Shown: in pieces, positions 16,340 through 25,330 of the stretch | How positions within the stretch are numbered: position 1 is the stretch's first letter | How the letters are laid out: each line of letters starts with the position of its first letter | Source: Bifidobacterium oedipodis | Lineage (GTDB): Bacteria; Actinomycetota; Actinomycetes; Actinomycetales; Bifidobacteriaceae | Direction of reading: 5' to 3' | Assembly (NCBI RefSeq): GCF_012932425.1 | Contig: NZ_JAAIII010000001.1 | Location: 186,001-250,000, forward strand | DNA: 64,000 nucleotides | Program-made: the position numbers and the translations under genes | Notes under the pieces: model-generated | What the model was told of the DNA's origin: nothing | Database searches by the model: none | What the model saw: only the letters and a program-made list of their open reading frames with translations

Positions 16340-17287
16340 TCAGTGCTGCTCGGCCTTGATGAACATCCGCGTGGTGCTGGACTCGCCGGGCTTGATCACG
16401 ATCAGATCGTTGCCGGTGTTGAACGCGTTGGCGTAAGCGGTCTGCGGTTCCACGGCGGTGCCGGCCGGGTGCATGAACGCGGGGAAGCCGGTGCCGGTGC
16501 ACACCTGGAAGGAGGTGATGGTTTCGTCGCCGCCGACCTTGATCACCAGTCCGTCGGGGCGGGTGAAGGTGGCGGTTACGGTGCCGTCGGCGTCGTGCTT
16601 GACATCGGTCCAGGCATCATCGAAGGGCTGGCCGGTGAGCAGCGGGTTGTTGTTGAGGTCGTACTTGGTGCCTTCCACAGGTTCGGTGCCGGTGGGGATG
16701 AGGTTTTTGTCCACGGTCACGTGGGTGGCGGCCGGTACGGTCAGATGGCATTGCGCGTTATGTCCGTCGATTTCGTCGCCGTAGCCGTTGAAGCCGTTGT
16801 CCAGCCAGGGATGGATGGCCAGAGCCCACGGGGCGTCGGTTTGTCCGTTGTTTTCGGCGGTTACGGTGATTTGCAGACCGTCCTCGGTCAGCTCATGGGT
16901 GGCGGTCACGGTCATGTCGAAGGGGTAGCCAAGCAGGAACGGCGCGCGCCAGGACTGGGTAACGGAGGTTTCGGTGAGTTTCTCCAGCTTCCAGAACGAA
17001 CGGTATCCGTAGCCGTGAATGGCGGTGTTGCGGTCGTGCTCGTCGATCGGCAGCGTATATTCCTTGCCTTCGAAGGTATAGGTGCCGCCGGCGATGCGGT
17101 TGGGGAAGGGCACGAGCAGCTGGCCGTGGCAGCAGGTCACCGGGTCATCGGCTCCCAGCGGCACGATCACGTTCTTGCCTTGATAAGTCACCTTGCGCAT
17201 GGTGGCGCCGAGTTCGGTGATGACGGCCTGATAGTCGCCATAGGAGATGCTGTACTGTTGGCCGGTGCGCGGCGTGGTATTCGTCAT
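16340..17287 (-). CDS. galM: Aldose 1-epimerase family protein
   Basis: 315 residues of the galactose mutarotase fold. Catalytic residues are visible: His in A-I-H-G-Y-G-Y-R, His in A-L-A-I-H-P-W-L and Glu in G-T-A-V-E-P-Q-T. It interconverts anomers of hexoses such as galactose or glucose in the cytoplasm. The ATG at 17287 has GGGAGTGAAG upstream and begins the conserved N terminus; the longer frame upstream is not protein-like. It stands alone, divergent from ispH. Substrate preference cannot be told from the sequence. Confidence 0.9.
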   Translation of the reverse strand: MTNTTPRTGQQYSISYGDYQAVITELGATMRKVTYQGKNVIVPLGADDPVTCCHGQLLVPFPNRIAGGTYTFEGKEYTLPIDEHDRNTAIHGYGYRSFWKLEKLTETSVTQSWRAPFLLGYPFDMTVTATHELTEDGLQITVTAENNGQTDAPWALAIHPWLDNGFNGYGDEIDGHNAQCHLTVPAATHVTVDKNLIPTGTEPVEGTKYDLNNNPLLTGQPFDDAWTDVKHDADGTVTATFTRPDGLVIKVGGDETITSFQVCTGTGFPAFMHPAGTAVEPQTAYANAFNTGNDLIVIKPGESSTTRMFIKAEQH

Positions 17288-17465
17288 GGGTTTCTTCACT
17301 CCCGTCAATGGGTTGGTGCAATGGGATAGTTGGGTCGGCAACGCATTGTTACCGCTAACGACCAGTGTAGCGCGTTCGTGACGAGGTCGCTTGTTGCACG
17401 CGCTGAACCCGTTGCGCAATGGGCACGTTACACTGGTGCCCAGTTGCGCTTAAAGGGAGGTTATG

Positions 17466-18449
17466 ATGTCGAAAACCGTGGTGTTGGCTGATCCCCGAGG
17501 ATTCTGCGCCGGCGTGGATCGCGCGATTCTGACCGTGCAGACGATTCTGCATGCCGCCGCACAAACACAGGAAGACCGCTTGGCAGGTCTTCCTCCGGTA
17601 TATGTGCGTCGTCAGATTGTGCACAACCGGCATGTGGTTGAGGATCTGGCTTCGCAGGGCGCGGTATTCGTGCAGGAACTGTCCGAAATCCCCGACGAAG
17701 CCGCTGCAGCAGGAATTCCAGTAGTGTTTTCCGCTCACGGCGTATCCCCAGTGGTGAAGGCTGAAGCGAAGCGTCGCGGGCTCAATATTATCGATGCCAC
17801 CTGCCCGCTGGTGGGCAAGGTGCACCGCGAAGTGCTGCGCTTCGTACGCGAAGGCTATGAAATCGTCTATATCGGTCACAATGGGCATGACGAAGCGGTC
17901 GGCGTGGTGGGCGAAAGCCCCGAGCATGTGCATTTGATCGAGCATGCCGATGACGTGCAGTCGCTGGATTTTACTCCTGATACCAAGCTGGTGCTGCTCA
18001 GCCAGACTACGCTGAGCGTGGATGAAACCGCCGGCACGATTGCGGCGCTTAAAGCACGATTCCCTTGGATTGAGGAGCCGCCGAGCTCCGATATCTGCTA
18101 TGCCACGTCGAATCGTCAGGCTGCGGTGAAACTGGTGGCCGAACAATCCGATTGTGTGGTGATTGTCGGCTCCGCCAATTCGTCCAATTCCGTGCGTCTG
18201 ATGGAGGTCGCCCAAGAGGGATTGGGGGAGCGTGGCAAGGCATATCGCGTGGATGATGCCACTGAGCTTGATCCTACGTGGTTCGAAGGCGTTGAAGCCG
18301 TAGGCGTATCGTCTGGTGCTTCTGTGCCCGAGGAATTGGTTGCCGGTGTCATTGAATCATTGCGATCGCAGGGCTTCACCGCAGTTACATCCGTGGAGAC
18401 CATCAAGGAGACCATGCATTTCGTATTGCCGGCTGAACTGCGCCGATAA
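17466..18449 (+). CDS. ispH: 4-hydroxy-3-methylbut-2-enyl diphosphate reductase
   Basis: 327 residues. Last enzyme of the MEP pathway, making IPP and DMAPP with a [4Fe-4S] cluster. The three cluster cysteines are in R-G-F-C-A-G-V, D-A-T-C-P-L-V and D-I-C-Y-A-T-S-N-R-Q. The A-H-G-V and N-S-S-N-S motifs of the family are present. Two ATGs occur in tandem at 17463 and 17466; GGAGG at 17456-17460 gives a 5-base spacer only for the second, which is chosen here. Confidence 0.96.
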   Translation: MSKTVVLADPRGFCAGVDRAILTVQTILHAAAQTQEDRLAGLPPVYVRRQIVHNRHVVEDLASQGAVFVQELSEIPDEAAAAGIPVVFSAHGVSPVVKAEAKRRGLNIIDATCPLVGKVHREVLRFVREGYEIVYIGHNGHDEAVGVVGESPEHVHLIEHADDVQSLDFTPDTKLVLLSQTTLSVDETAGTIAALKARFPWIEEPPSSDICYATSNRQAAVKLVAEQSDCVVIVGSANSSNSVRLMEVAQEGLGERGKAYRVDDATELDPTWFEGVEAVGVSSGASVPEELVAGVIESLRSQGFTAVTSVETIKETMHFVLPAELRR

Positions 18450-18495
18450 CGGCCGCGACAACGACGGCCGATTCACGGGTAGGTTGATTATGGTA

Positions 18496-18522
18496 CTGGC
18501 CGCTGCAAGTCCGCGGCGGCCA
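18496..18522. terminator. Hairpin between ispH and ybaK
   Basis: CTGGCCGC and GCGGCCAG form an 8-bp stem in the convergent gap; AAATTT follows on the plus strand. Possible bidirectional terminator. Confidence 0.45.
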
Positions 18523-18529
18523 GCCAAAT

Positions 18530-19039
18530 TTACCAAGTGCCAATGGGCGCGGCGATGCCATCCAACACCTTGAGCAAGTCGTTAGGATGCACGCCGACGG
18601 ATAGACCGCGCTTGCCGCCGGAGACCAGGATTTCGTCGAATTGCAGGGCCGATTCGTCCAATACCGTCTTGTGTCGCGTTTTCTGCCCTAATGGGGAAAT
18701 ACCGCCGACCACATACCCTGATTCGCGCATGGCAACCTTTGGGTCGGCCATTGTGGCTTTTTTCGCGCCAACGGCGGCGGCCAAGGCCTTCAAATCCATA
18801 TGCCCGCTCACCGGCACCACGCCGACTACGCGTTCGGTGCCGGTATCGGCCATCAATGTTTTGAATACCTGATGCTCGTCGAAGCCGAGTTTGGTGGCTG
18901 CTTCCACCCCGTAGCCATCATCCATATGGTCGTTGGAATGTTCGTATTCGTAGAGGTGGAATTCCACTCCGGCGCGTTCGAGCTGCACGGTTGCCGGTGT
19001 GGAGCCTGTGCCCTTGGCTTGTTTGTTCTTCTTGCCCAT
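18530..19039 (-). CDS. ybaK: Cys-tRNA(Pro)/Cys-tRNA(Cys) deacylase (YbaK/EbsC)
   Basis: 169 residues of the YbaK editing family, which hydrolyses mischarged aminoacyl-tRNA. The family's K-T-L-M, G-V-V-P-V-S-G-H-M-D-L-K and G-Y-V-V-G-G-I-S-P-L-G elements are present, with the catalytic lysine in the last helix before A-A-A-V-G-A-K-K. The start is the ATG at 19039, with a Lys-rich N terminus of about 15 residues. It is transcribed alone. Confidence 0.92.
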   Translation of the reverse strand: MGKKNKQAKGTGSTPATVQLERAGVEFHLYEYEHSNDHMDDGYGVEAATKLGFDEHQVFKTLMADTGTERVVGVVPVSGHMDLKALAAAVGAKKATMADPKVAMRESGYVVGGISPLGQKTRHKTVLDESALQFDEILVSGGKRGLSVGVHPNDLLKVLDGIAAPIGTW

Positions 19040-19105
19040 ATCTGTTTGTTGTACTCGCCTTGTATGACGAATGTAGCGCGTCCGCGAATGCGGCGCATAT
19101 AACGC

Positions 19106-19135
19106 AAGAACCCCGCCGTATGTGGCGGGGTTCTT
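19106..19135 (-). terminator. gap terminator
   Basis: Perfect 12-bp stem: AAGAACCCCGCC and GGCGGGGTTCTT, loop of six. It lies 45 bases after the gap stop and upstream of ybaK. The A/T bases of the stem flank act as the U tract on either strand. Confidence 0.85.
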
Positions 19136-19179
19136 ACTTAAGATTCGTTATAAATCTATGCGGCTATGGCCGCGACGAT

Positions 19180-20238
19180 TCACTCGGAGATCTCGGCGAA
19201 GTACAGCAGAGTACGGATCATGTTGCAGGTGAAACCGTTCTCGTTGTCGTAGAAGGAGACGGTACGAGCCAGGGTCACGCCGTCAACGGTGTTGACGTCG
19301 GTCTGGGTCGGATCGAACACGCCACCGTGGGTGTCGCCGAGGATATCGGAGGAGACGATGCCCTCATCGTTGTAGCCGTAGTACTCGGTGTTGGAGAAGG
19401 CTTCCTTGAAGGCAGCGTTGATCTCGTCGGCGGTGGTCTCGGTGTTCAGCACGGTGGTCAGCTCGGTGACGGAGCCGTCCGGCACCTGCACGCGCTGAGC
19501 GTGGCCCTGTAGCTTGCCGTTGACCTCGGGCACAACCTTGCCGATGGCCTTGGCGGCACCGGTGGAGTGGGCGATGGTGTTGATGGCGGCGGCGCGCAGA
19601 TCGCGACCGGTCTTGGTGCCACGCGGGCCGTCCAGGATCATCTGGGTGCCGGTGTAGGCGTGGATGGTGGTCATGAAACCGGCCTTGATGCCCCACTTGT
19701 CGTTGAGCAGCTTGACCATGGCGGCCATGGAGTTGGTGGTGCAGGAGCCAGCGGACACGATGTTGTCGGTGGGCTTCAAAATCTCGTGGTTCACACCGAA
19801 CACAACGGTCGGGGTGGTGGCATCCTTGGCCGGGGCGGAGATCAGGACCTTCTTGGCGCCAGCGTTCAGGTGGGCCTGGGACTTCTCAGCGGAGGTGTAG
19901 AAGCCGGTGCACTCGAGCACGAACTCGACGCCGTCGTTCTTAACCCACGGGATGTTGTTGGCATCCTTTTCGGCGTAAACCTTGTATTCCTTGCCGTCGA
20001 CGATGATGGAGTCCTCGGTGGCCTTGACGTCGACCAGGGTGCCGTCGTCGTGCTTGAAGGTGCCGTGGGTGGAATCGTACTTCAGCAGGTAAGCCAGGGT
20101 GGCCGGGGTGGTCAGATCGTTGATGGCGGCCACTTCGATGTCGGAGGCTTCGCCACCGCGAGCCTGCAGCTCGAAGATGCGACGGAAGGCGAGACGACCG
20201 ATGCGACCGAAGCCGTTGATACCAATCTTAACTGTCAT
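19180..20238 (-). CDS. gap: Glyceraldehyde-3-phosphate dehydrogenase, type I
   Basis: 352 residues, glycolytic NAD+-dependent enzyme acting in the lower half of the bifid shunt. The N-terminal G-I-N-G-F-G-R-I-G Rossmann motif, catalytic Cys in S-A-G-S-C-T-T-N-S and the partner His in T-I-H-A-Y-T are all seen. Codon usage is strongly biased, as for a highly expressed gene. The ATG at 20238 has AGGGAG upstream. It is monocistronic, with its own promoter and terminator. Confidence 0.98.
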   Translation of the reverse strand: MTVKIGINGFGRIGRLAFRRIFELQARGGEASDIEVAAINDLTTPATLAYLLKYDSTHGTFKHDDGTLVDVKATEDSIIVDGKEYKVYAEKDANNIPWVKNDGVEFVLECTGFYTSAEKSQAHLNAGAKKVLISAPAKDATTPTVVFGVNHEILKPTDNIVSAGSCTTNSMAAMVKLLNDKWGIKAGFMTTIHAYTGTQMILDGPRGTKTGRDLRAAAINTIAHSTGAAKAIGKVVPEVNGKLQGHAQRVQVPDGSVTELTTVLNTETTADEINAAFKEAFSNTEYYGYNDEGIVSSDILGDTHGGVFDPTQTDVNTVDGVTLARTVSFYDNENGFTCNMIRTLLYFAEISE

Positions 20239-20305
20239 GTAATTCTCCCTTGAGGGTGGCCTTGGCGCGCATGGCGAGCTAGGCCATTGTTTACCAACAC
20301 CTGTT

Positions 20306-20335
20306 ACTCTAATGCGTCGCCTGTACTTCAGGCAA
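20306..20335 (-). promoter_or_regulatory. gap: gap promoter
   Basis: Minus strand: TTGCCT (20330-20335), an 18-base spacer, then TAGAGT (20306-20311), about 67 bases before the start codon. It is the best vegetative promoter match in the window, as expected for a strongly expressed glycolytic gene. Confidence 0.6.
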
Positions 20336-20428
20336 GATTTCGCCGTGTGTTTCGGCAGAACACGCCGATTTTTTGTGAGCGTTCACACTCGTGTGCTGTT
20401 GCACAGTGTAATTGACGAATGCACAGTG

Positions 20429-21190
20429 TCACTGACGAAACAGCGGGGAAAGCAGTTGCGATTCGTAATCATCGATTTCGCCGAATGATTGTGCTTCCTG
20501 TACGCTGGTGTTCCATTCGGGGGCAGGTGCCTCTGCCGGATATGTGATGATCAGCGTGCCCTCGCGAACGCTAATCGACGAGGCCACACCGGGCAGAAAC
20601 TCGTTGCTCACTCCCAGCGCATGGCTATTGACCCAATCCACCGGTTGTGTCTCATATTTCAATCCTCGAATCGTGACGCCCAGTGCGTGGTCGGAATGGG
20701 CGAATACGGAAACCATTCTCCGCTCGGCCACCTGATTGGCGGCGAATGTCAGCTCGCCGTTCGCAATTGCCGTGACCACAGTGCCATTACCGTGCAGAAA
20801 ACCGATACCGCCATGCTGCGCGATGCCGGCTAACAGCTGTAGATTCGCCAACGAATGATCAATGCGTCCGCCAAGGCCGCCATAAAGGTGGAATTCCCGG
20901 ATGCCATGATTCCAGCCGATTTTCACCGCTTGTGGCATATCGGTTTCGTCCTTTTGCGCGGGCAGCGCGATGGTGTCCGTCGTGTCCGGCAACTGTGCGA
21001 TCGAATCAAAGTCGCCAATCACCACATCGGGCGTGACGCCGAGTTCGTTCGCATGGTCGTAGCCGCCGTCTGCGGCGACCACAAATGCGCCGGCAGGCAC
21101 TTCGGGGCGCTCTGCGTAATACTGGCCGGCGGCGAAAATCACGCATACCTGGTGCGGGGCAGTGGTGGCATCATGCTGTGTAACGTTCAT
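20429..21190 (-). CDS. thiN: Thiamine pyrophosphokinase
   Basis: 253 residues. Transfers pyrophosphate from ATP to thiamine. Motifs are A-A-D-G-G, I-G-D-F-D-S, K-D-E-T-D and G-G-L-G-G-R-I-D-H in the first half, and the C-terminal beta domain contains N-E-F. Length is slightly above the family's 210-230 residues because of a Pro/Ala/Glu-rich tail. The start faces the DUF362-kinase-ECF operon from across a 98-base divergent gap. No thiamine riboswitch is seen upstream. Confidence 0.93.
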   Translation of the reverse strand: MNVTQHDATTAPHQVCVIFAAGQYYAERPEVPAGAFVVAADGGYDHANELGVTPDVVIGDFDSIAQLPDTTDTIALPAQKDETDMPQAVKIGWNHGIREFHLYGGLGGRIDHSLANLQLLAGIAQHGGIGFLHGNGTVVTAIANGELTFAANQVAERRMVSVFAHSDHALGVTIRGLKYETQPVDWVNSHALGVSNEFLPGVASSISVREGTLIITYPAEAPAPEWNTSVQEAQSFGEIDDYESQLLSPLFRQ

Positions 21191-21288
21191 AGCGGTCAGT
21201 ATAAAACGCCGAAGAACATGACAATTTGCTTCAAGTCGGCTGTAAGTTGGTATCGTCGAGACAAATCCCTAGGGAAGTGAGGTTATCC

Positions 21289-22195
21289 ATGTCCATTGAT
21301 GTCACCCGTCTGGAACACCGCGTCAACGACGAACACGCGCCAGAGGTGTTCTTCACGCCCGCAATCACGCCAGCATCGATTCTCGACGCCTATCATGCGC
21401 TGGGGGGCAAAGCTGCCCGGCAAGATGGCGATCAAAATCCACTCCGGCGAATCCGACAAATCCAACAACCTGAGCCCGGCACTGATTGCCGATCTCGTTA
21501 GCGAACTTGGCGGCACGTTGGTCGAATGTGCCACCGCATACGACGGCAACCGCGAAACACCCGAGAAAATCCTGCAGATTATGAAGGATCACGGCTATGC
21601 GGACATCGCACCGGTCGAAATCCTTGATATGGGCGGCGAAATCGAGATTCCCGTGGCCAAGCATCAGGTTATCGCCTACGACATCGTGGGCAAGCACATC
21701 GACGATTACGATTCCATGTTCGTGCTCTCGCATTTCAAAGGCCATCCGATGGGAGGCTTCGGCGGCGCACTCAAGAACGTATCTATCGGCCTGGCCTCCT
21801 CGAACGGCAAGCGCTGGATCCATTCCGGCGGCCGTGCCACCGATCGGTGGGTCGAAGCCCCGCAACTCGAATTCATCGAGGCGATGGCAGAAGCCGACGA
21901 AGCCGTGATCACCCATATGGGCGGGCGCATGCAATACCTCAACGTGATGAATCGCATCTCCGTGGACTGCGACTGCTTCGCCACGCCGAGCGAGCCGGAT
22001 ATGCACGACATCGGCGTGCTCTCCTCGCTCGACCCGGTGGCTCTCGACCAGGCCTGCGTGGATCTGATTCATGCCGCCGACGACGGTGCATCCGTCACCG
22101 AACGCATCGCCAGCCGCCATGGTGAGCACATTCTCGAACACGCCGAAGCACTCGGCATCGGTTCGCGCGCCTATCGTTTGACCGTGCTGGACTAA
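21289..22195 (+). pseudogene. DUF362-family protein, apparently frameshifted at a G6 run
   Basis: The ATG at 21289, with GAGG upstream, opens a frame encoding M-S-I-D-V-T-R-L-E-H and continuing to H-A-L-G-G. At the six-G run 21402-21407 the family sequence jumps to the next frame (A-K-L-P-G-K-M-A-I-K-I-H-S-G-E) and runs to the TAA at 22195. Removing one G restores about 302 codons. Without that the protein stops at 21501. The conserved S-H-F-K-G-H-P-M-G-G-F-G-G-A-L-K-N core of DUF362 is intact; the ferredoxin-type C-x-x-C-x-x-C cluster of many relatives is absent. Either a sequencing error, a true mutation, or slippage. Confidence 0.8.
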
Positions 22196-22206
22196 GGCCT
22201 CACGCG

Positions 22207-22743
22207 ATGATTATCGGCATTGACGGGCGGTGCGCCGCCGGTAAAACTACTCTGGCGGCCACACTGGCGCAGAAAGTCGGCGCGCAAATCGTGCACATGG
22301 ATGATTTCTTCCTGCGCCCCGAACAACGCACCGATCAGCGTCTCGCCGAACCCGGCGGCAACGTGGATCGCGAACGGGTGGAAAGCCAAGTGCTCAAACC
22401 CCTGCATGACGGTCGCACGACCTCATACCAGCCATGGAATTGTCGCGCGCTATGCTTCGAGCCCGCCATTGAGCTTGATCCACACGCGCCGCTAACCATC
22501 GTGGAAGGCAGCTACGCCCTGCACCCCGAACTGCGCGGCTACTACGATCTGACCATGTTCGTGGATGTCGACCCAGCTGAACAGCGTCGTCGTCTCGAAG
22601 CCCGCAACGCCGCACTATTGCGGCGATTCCTCGACGAATGGATTCCGATGGAGGAACGCTACTTCACGTCCACAGACACACGCCGTTTCGCCGATATCAC
22701 CCTCAGCCTGAACGGCGAACCATCAGGCGAACCAACAAACTGA
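22207..22743 (+). CDS. Uridine-kinase-like P-loop kinase
   Basis: 178 residues, short for uridine kinase (about 210). Walker A is G-R-C-A-A-G-K-T-T near residue 7. A D-D-F-F motif follows at about 32, as in Udk-like kinases, and E-G-S-Y-A near 97 is the Walker B-like segment. A lid arginine region R-R-R-L-E-A-R-N is present. It starts 11 bases after the DUF362 gene and precedes an ECF S component, so it may phosphorylate an imported vitamin-like or nucleoside-like compound. The substrate is unknown. Confidence 0.85.
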   Translation: MIIGIDGRCAAGKTTLAATLAQKVGAQIVHMDDFFLRPEQRTDQRLAEPGGNVDRERVESQVLKPLHDGRTTSYQPWNCRALCFEPAIELDPHAPLTIVEGSYALHPELRGYYDLTMFVDVDPAEQRRRLEARNAALLRRFLDEWIPMEERYFTSTDTRRFADITLSLNGEPSGEPTN

Positions 22744-22762
22744 ACTACCAAGGAGTATCACA

Positions 22763-23341
22763 ATGACATCAGCCAATACCACCGCCATCCGCCGCGCCGA
22801 TCTGCCGCGCCTGAGCGTAACCACCAAAACCGCCGCCACGGCGCTCGCCATCGTGGCAGCGGTCGCACTGCCTCAGCTATTCCATGCGATGGGCGCGGCC
22901 TCGGGCCTCGGCACCGCACTGGGGTCGGCGTTCCTGCCCATGCATCTGCCGATTATCTTCGTAGGTCTGGTGGCTGGCCCTGCCGCCGGTGCCATCGCCG
23001 GAGCGGCCGCTCCACTGGTGAGCTTCGCGCTTTCAGGCATGCCGATGCTTGCCATGCTGCCGCTGATGGTGGTCGAACTGTGCGTGTACGGTCTGGTCGC
23101 CGGCTTGCTGCGCGACATCAAGTTGCCCGCCATTGCTAAGGTACTGATCGCCCAGATTGCCGGTCGTGTGGCCTATAGTCTCGCCGTGGCCGTCGCCGTA
23201 CTGGCCTTCGGCAGGGATATGTCCATTGCCTCGATCTGGACGTCCAGCTTGGTCGCCGGTCTGCCCGGCATCGCCCTGCAGCTGGCGCTTCTGCCGCCGC
23301 TGGCCTACTGGACCAATGATCTAATCGCCAAGCGTCACTGA
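22763..23341 (+). CDS. ECF transporter S component
   Basis: 192 residues with six hydrophobic segments and the typical S-component pattern of a cationic N terminus, a first helix T-A-L-A-I-V-A-A-V-A-L, and the loop F-L-P-M-H-L-P-I-I-F-V-G-L-V-A-G in the second. That last pattern is close to the CblT/HmpT-type S proteins that share a general ECF module. No EcfA/EcfT genes lie in the window. AAGGAG is 7 bases upstream. Substrate unknown; neighbours (kinase, thiN across the gap) point loosely to a cofactor precursor. Confidence 0.85.
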   Translation: MTSANTTAIRRADLPRLSVTTKTAATALAIVAAVALPQLFHAMGAASGLGTALGSAFLPMHLPIIFVGLVAGPAAGAIAGAAAPLVSFALSGMPMLAMLPLMVVELCVYGLVAGLLRDIKLPAIAKVLIAQIAGRVAYSLAVAVAVLAFGRDMSIASIWTSSLVAGLPGIALQLALLPPLAYWTNDLIAKRH

Positions 23342-23376
23342 GCACAGTCGCCCCACCCAGCTGCCGAAGGAGAATT

Positions 23377-25047
23377 ATGGCGCGGATCAGCCAGGCCAGC
23401 GAACGGCCGATTTTGAAATCAAAGGTGTTTCTGTATATCACCGAATTCTTCTCCGGCATGGCTGTCATGGCCGCCGAACTGGGGGCGTCGCGCCTGCTCG
23501 CCCCCTACTTCTCCAGCTCGCAGATCGTGTGGACCATCATCATCGGCACCATCATGATCGCACTGGCGCTGGGTGCGGTGTTCGGCGGCAAATGGGCCGA
23601 TAAGGATCCGAACCCCGACAAACTGTATTTGCGCATTATGGTGGCGGCCGTATGGATCGCGTTGATCCCGCTGGTTGGCAAATATGTGATTCTGCTGGTG
23701 TCCGGTCTGCTGATCGTCACCGTATCCACCAATTTTCTGATTATCGCGGCGTTTGTCAGCTGCATGCTGATTTTTGTACCGCCGCTGTTTCTGCTCGGCA
23801 CCGTGACCGCCGGTCTGAACAAATTCGCCACCACATCGCTGGAAGATAACGCCAGCGTGGTCGGACGTCTCTCCGCCTGCAACACCATCGGCTCGATTCT
23901 CGGCACCTTCCTGCCCACTTTTGTGACGATTCCCGCAGTCGGCACTTTCGTCAGCTTCCTGATCTTCTCCGGTGTGCTGCTGGCGATCCCGCTGGTATAT
24001 TTCATCTCTATCAAAGCCAAGCGTGTGGCCTGTGCCATCAGCGCCGTGATCTTCGTTGCTACCTCGCTGGCCAGCCCTCTGACGGGTTTCGCGTTCTGGG
24101 AGACGAACCTCGCCTACGAAGGCGAATCGATCTACAACTATCTGCAGGTCAAAAACCTGTCCGACCGCACGATTTTGTCCACCAACGTATTATTCGGCGT
24201 GCAATCGGTCACCATGAAGGCTCCGGGCTTGACTGGCATGTATTACGACACCGCGCTGGCGGCCCCGGCTCTGGCGGACAAGGCCGAATCGGCGTTGATT
24301 CTCGGCATGGGCACCGGTACTTATGCCCGCCAGCTGCGGCAGTACTATCCCGACATGCAGATCACCGGCGTGGAAATCGACCAAAAAATCACTGAACTGG
24401 CGGGGGAGTACTTCGACGAGCCCGCGGATATCCCCGTCTCCACGTATGACGGTCGAGCCTGGCTTGCCGCCTCGCATGACACCTATGACGTGATTATGGT
24501 TGATGCCTATCAGGACATCACCATCCCCTTCCAGATGAGCTCCGCGGAGTTTTTCCGCATGGTCAAAGAGCATCTGAACCCCGGTGGGGTGATGGTGGTC
24601 AATATGAATATGACCGCCGACGGTGCCGGTTCTATTAACGAAGCGCTCAGCGACACCATCGCCAGCGTGTTTGACGCGCGCAATATGCTTACCGCCGATG
24701 TGCCCAACACCACCAACCGTGAGTTGTTTGCCAAAGTGCAGGGTGAAGATAAAGCCACCAAGGGTGCCTCTGACATCAAACGCGATGCCAAGGCCATTCC
24801 GCTGCGCACGGTGACCTATATGCGCACCGGTAGCGAGGAACTCAAGTGGTATATGGATGAGGTCGCTGCCCGTTTTCAGGATGTGGACGCCCCCGACGAC
24901 GATTCGACGATCCTGACGGATGACTGCGCCCCCGTTGAAGTGCTTGGCATGCGCGCCATCGACGCCATCATCGCCAACGAGGCCGGCCCGTATCGGCAGA
25001 TTCTGACCGAGGAGGGCATCGGAGGCCTGCTGCGTGCCGTGCGCTGA
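23377..25047 (+). CDS. Membrane-anchored spermidine-synthase-like protein
   Basis: 556 residues. The first ~220 residues form about seven membrane segments (fused-MFS-like), and the last ~300 a class I methyltransferase/SpeE fold, with L-G-M-G-T-G-T-Y-A as the ligand loop and V-D-A-Y-Q-D as the second motif. The SpeE-specific decarboxylated-SAM and putrescine residues are not obvious, so true polyamine synthesis is doubtful. It has AAGGAG upstream and closes the operon, 35 bases after the S component gene. Role unknown. Confidence 0.85.
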   Translation: MARISQASERPILKSKVFLYITEFFSGMAVMAAELGASRLLAPYFSSSQIVWTIIIGTIMIALALGAVFGGKWADKDPNPDKLYLRIMVAAVWIALIPLVGKYVILLVSGLLIVTVSTNFLIIAAFVSCMLIFVPPLFLLGTVTAGLNKFATTSLEDNASVVGRLSACNTIGSILGTFLPTFVTIPAVGTFVSFLIFSGVLLAIPLVYFISIKAKRVACAISAVIFVATSLASPLTGFAFWETNLAYEGESIYNYLQVKNLSDRTILSTNVLFGVQSVTMKAPGLTGMYYDTALAAPALADKAESALILGMGTGTYARQLRQYYPDMQITGVEIDQKITELAGEYFDEPADIPVSTYDGRAWLAASHDTYDVIMVDAYQDITIPFQMSSAEFFRMVKEHLNPGGVMVVNMNMTADGAGSINEALSDTIASVFDARNMLTADVPNTTNRELFAKVQGEDKATKGASDIKRDAKAIPLRTVTYMRTGSEELKWYMDEVAARFQDVDAPDDDSTILTDDCAPVEVLGMRAIDAIIANEAGPYRQILTEEGIGGLLRAVR

Positions 25048-25093
25048 TGATGGCTGGGGTGGCAAGGTGTGTCGCCCTTGTCCAGCCGCATGG

Positions 25094-25099
25094 TAATAT
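25094..25099 (+). promoter_or_regulatory. Extended -10 promoter for infC-rpmI-rplT
   Basis: TGGTAATAT combines a TGn extended element with TAATAT. No good -35 is present, which fits an extended -10 promoter. It would give a leader of about 230 bases before infC. Confidence 0.45.
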
Positions 25100-25105
25100 A
25101 GTCAT

Positions 25106-25330
25106 TTGGCTTGAGAAATCAAGAAAGCGGGGCAACCCCACCTGGAAGCCTATTAGGGCCTCGGGTTCAAGGCAACAGCCTACCGAATGCCACAAGATAT
25201 GGTGTTCGCAATGACACAGCGCCAAGCGCTGGCCAGAAGAAAACTTGCGTTATGCAACGCGGGCTTTGGCTTGCCATGAACTCCATCCAGTAGGAAGTCT
25301 CGCGAGGAACAGCAGAGGATTGGAGTCATC
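25106..25330 (+). promoter_or_regulatory. infC leader, candidate autoregulatory RNA
   Basis: About 225 bases without an open gene lie between the probable promoter and infC. Short GC stems are visible, for example GGGG with CCCC near 25129-25139. Leaders of this operon in other bacteria mediate L20- or IF3-dependent control. I see no match to a known Rfam structure by eye. Confidence 0.35.

Noticed and set aside
21191..21288. A thiamine riboswitch between thiN and the DUF362 gene
   Set aside because: The gap is only 98 bases and the conserved CTGAGA and related elements of the TPP riboswitch are not there.
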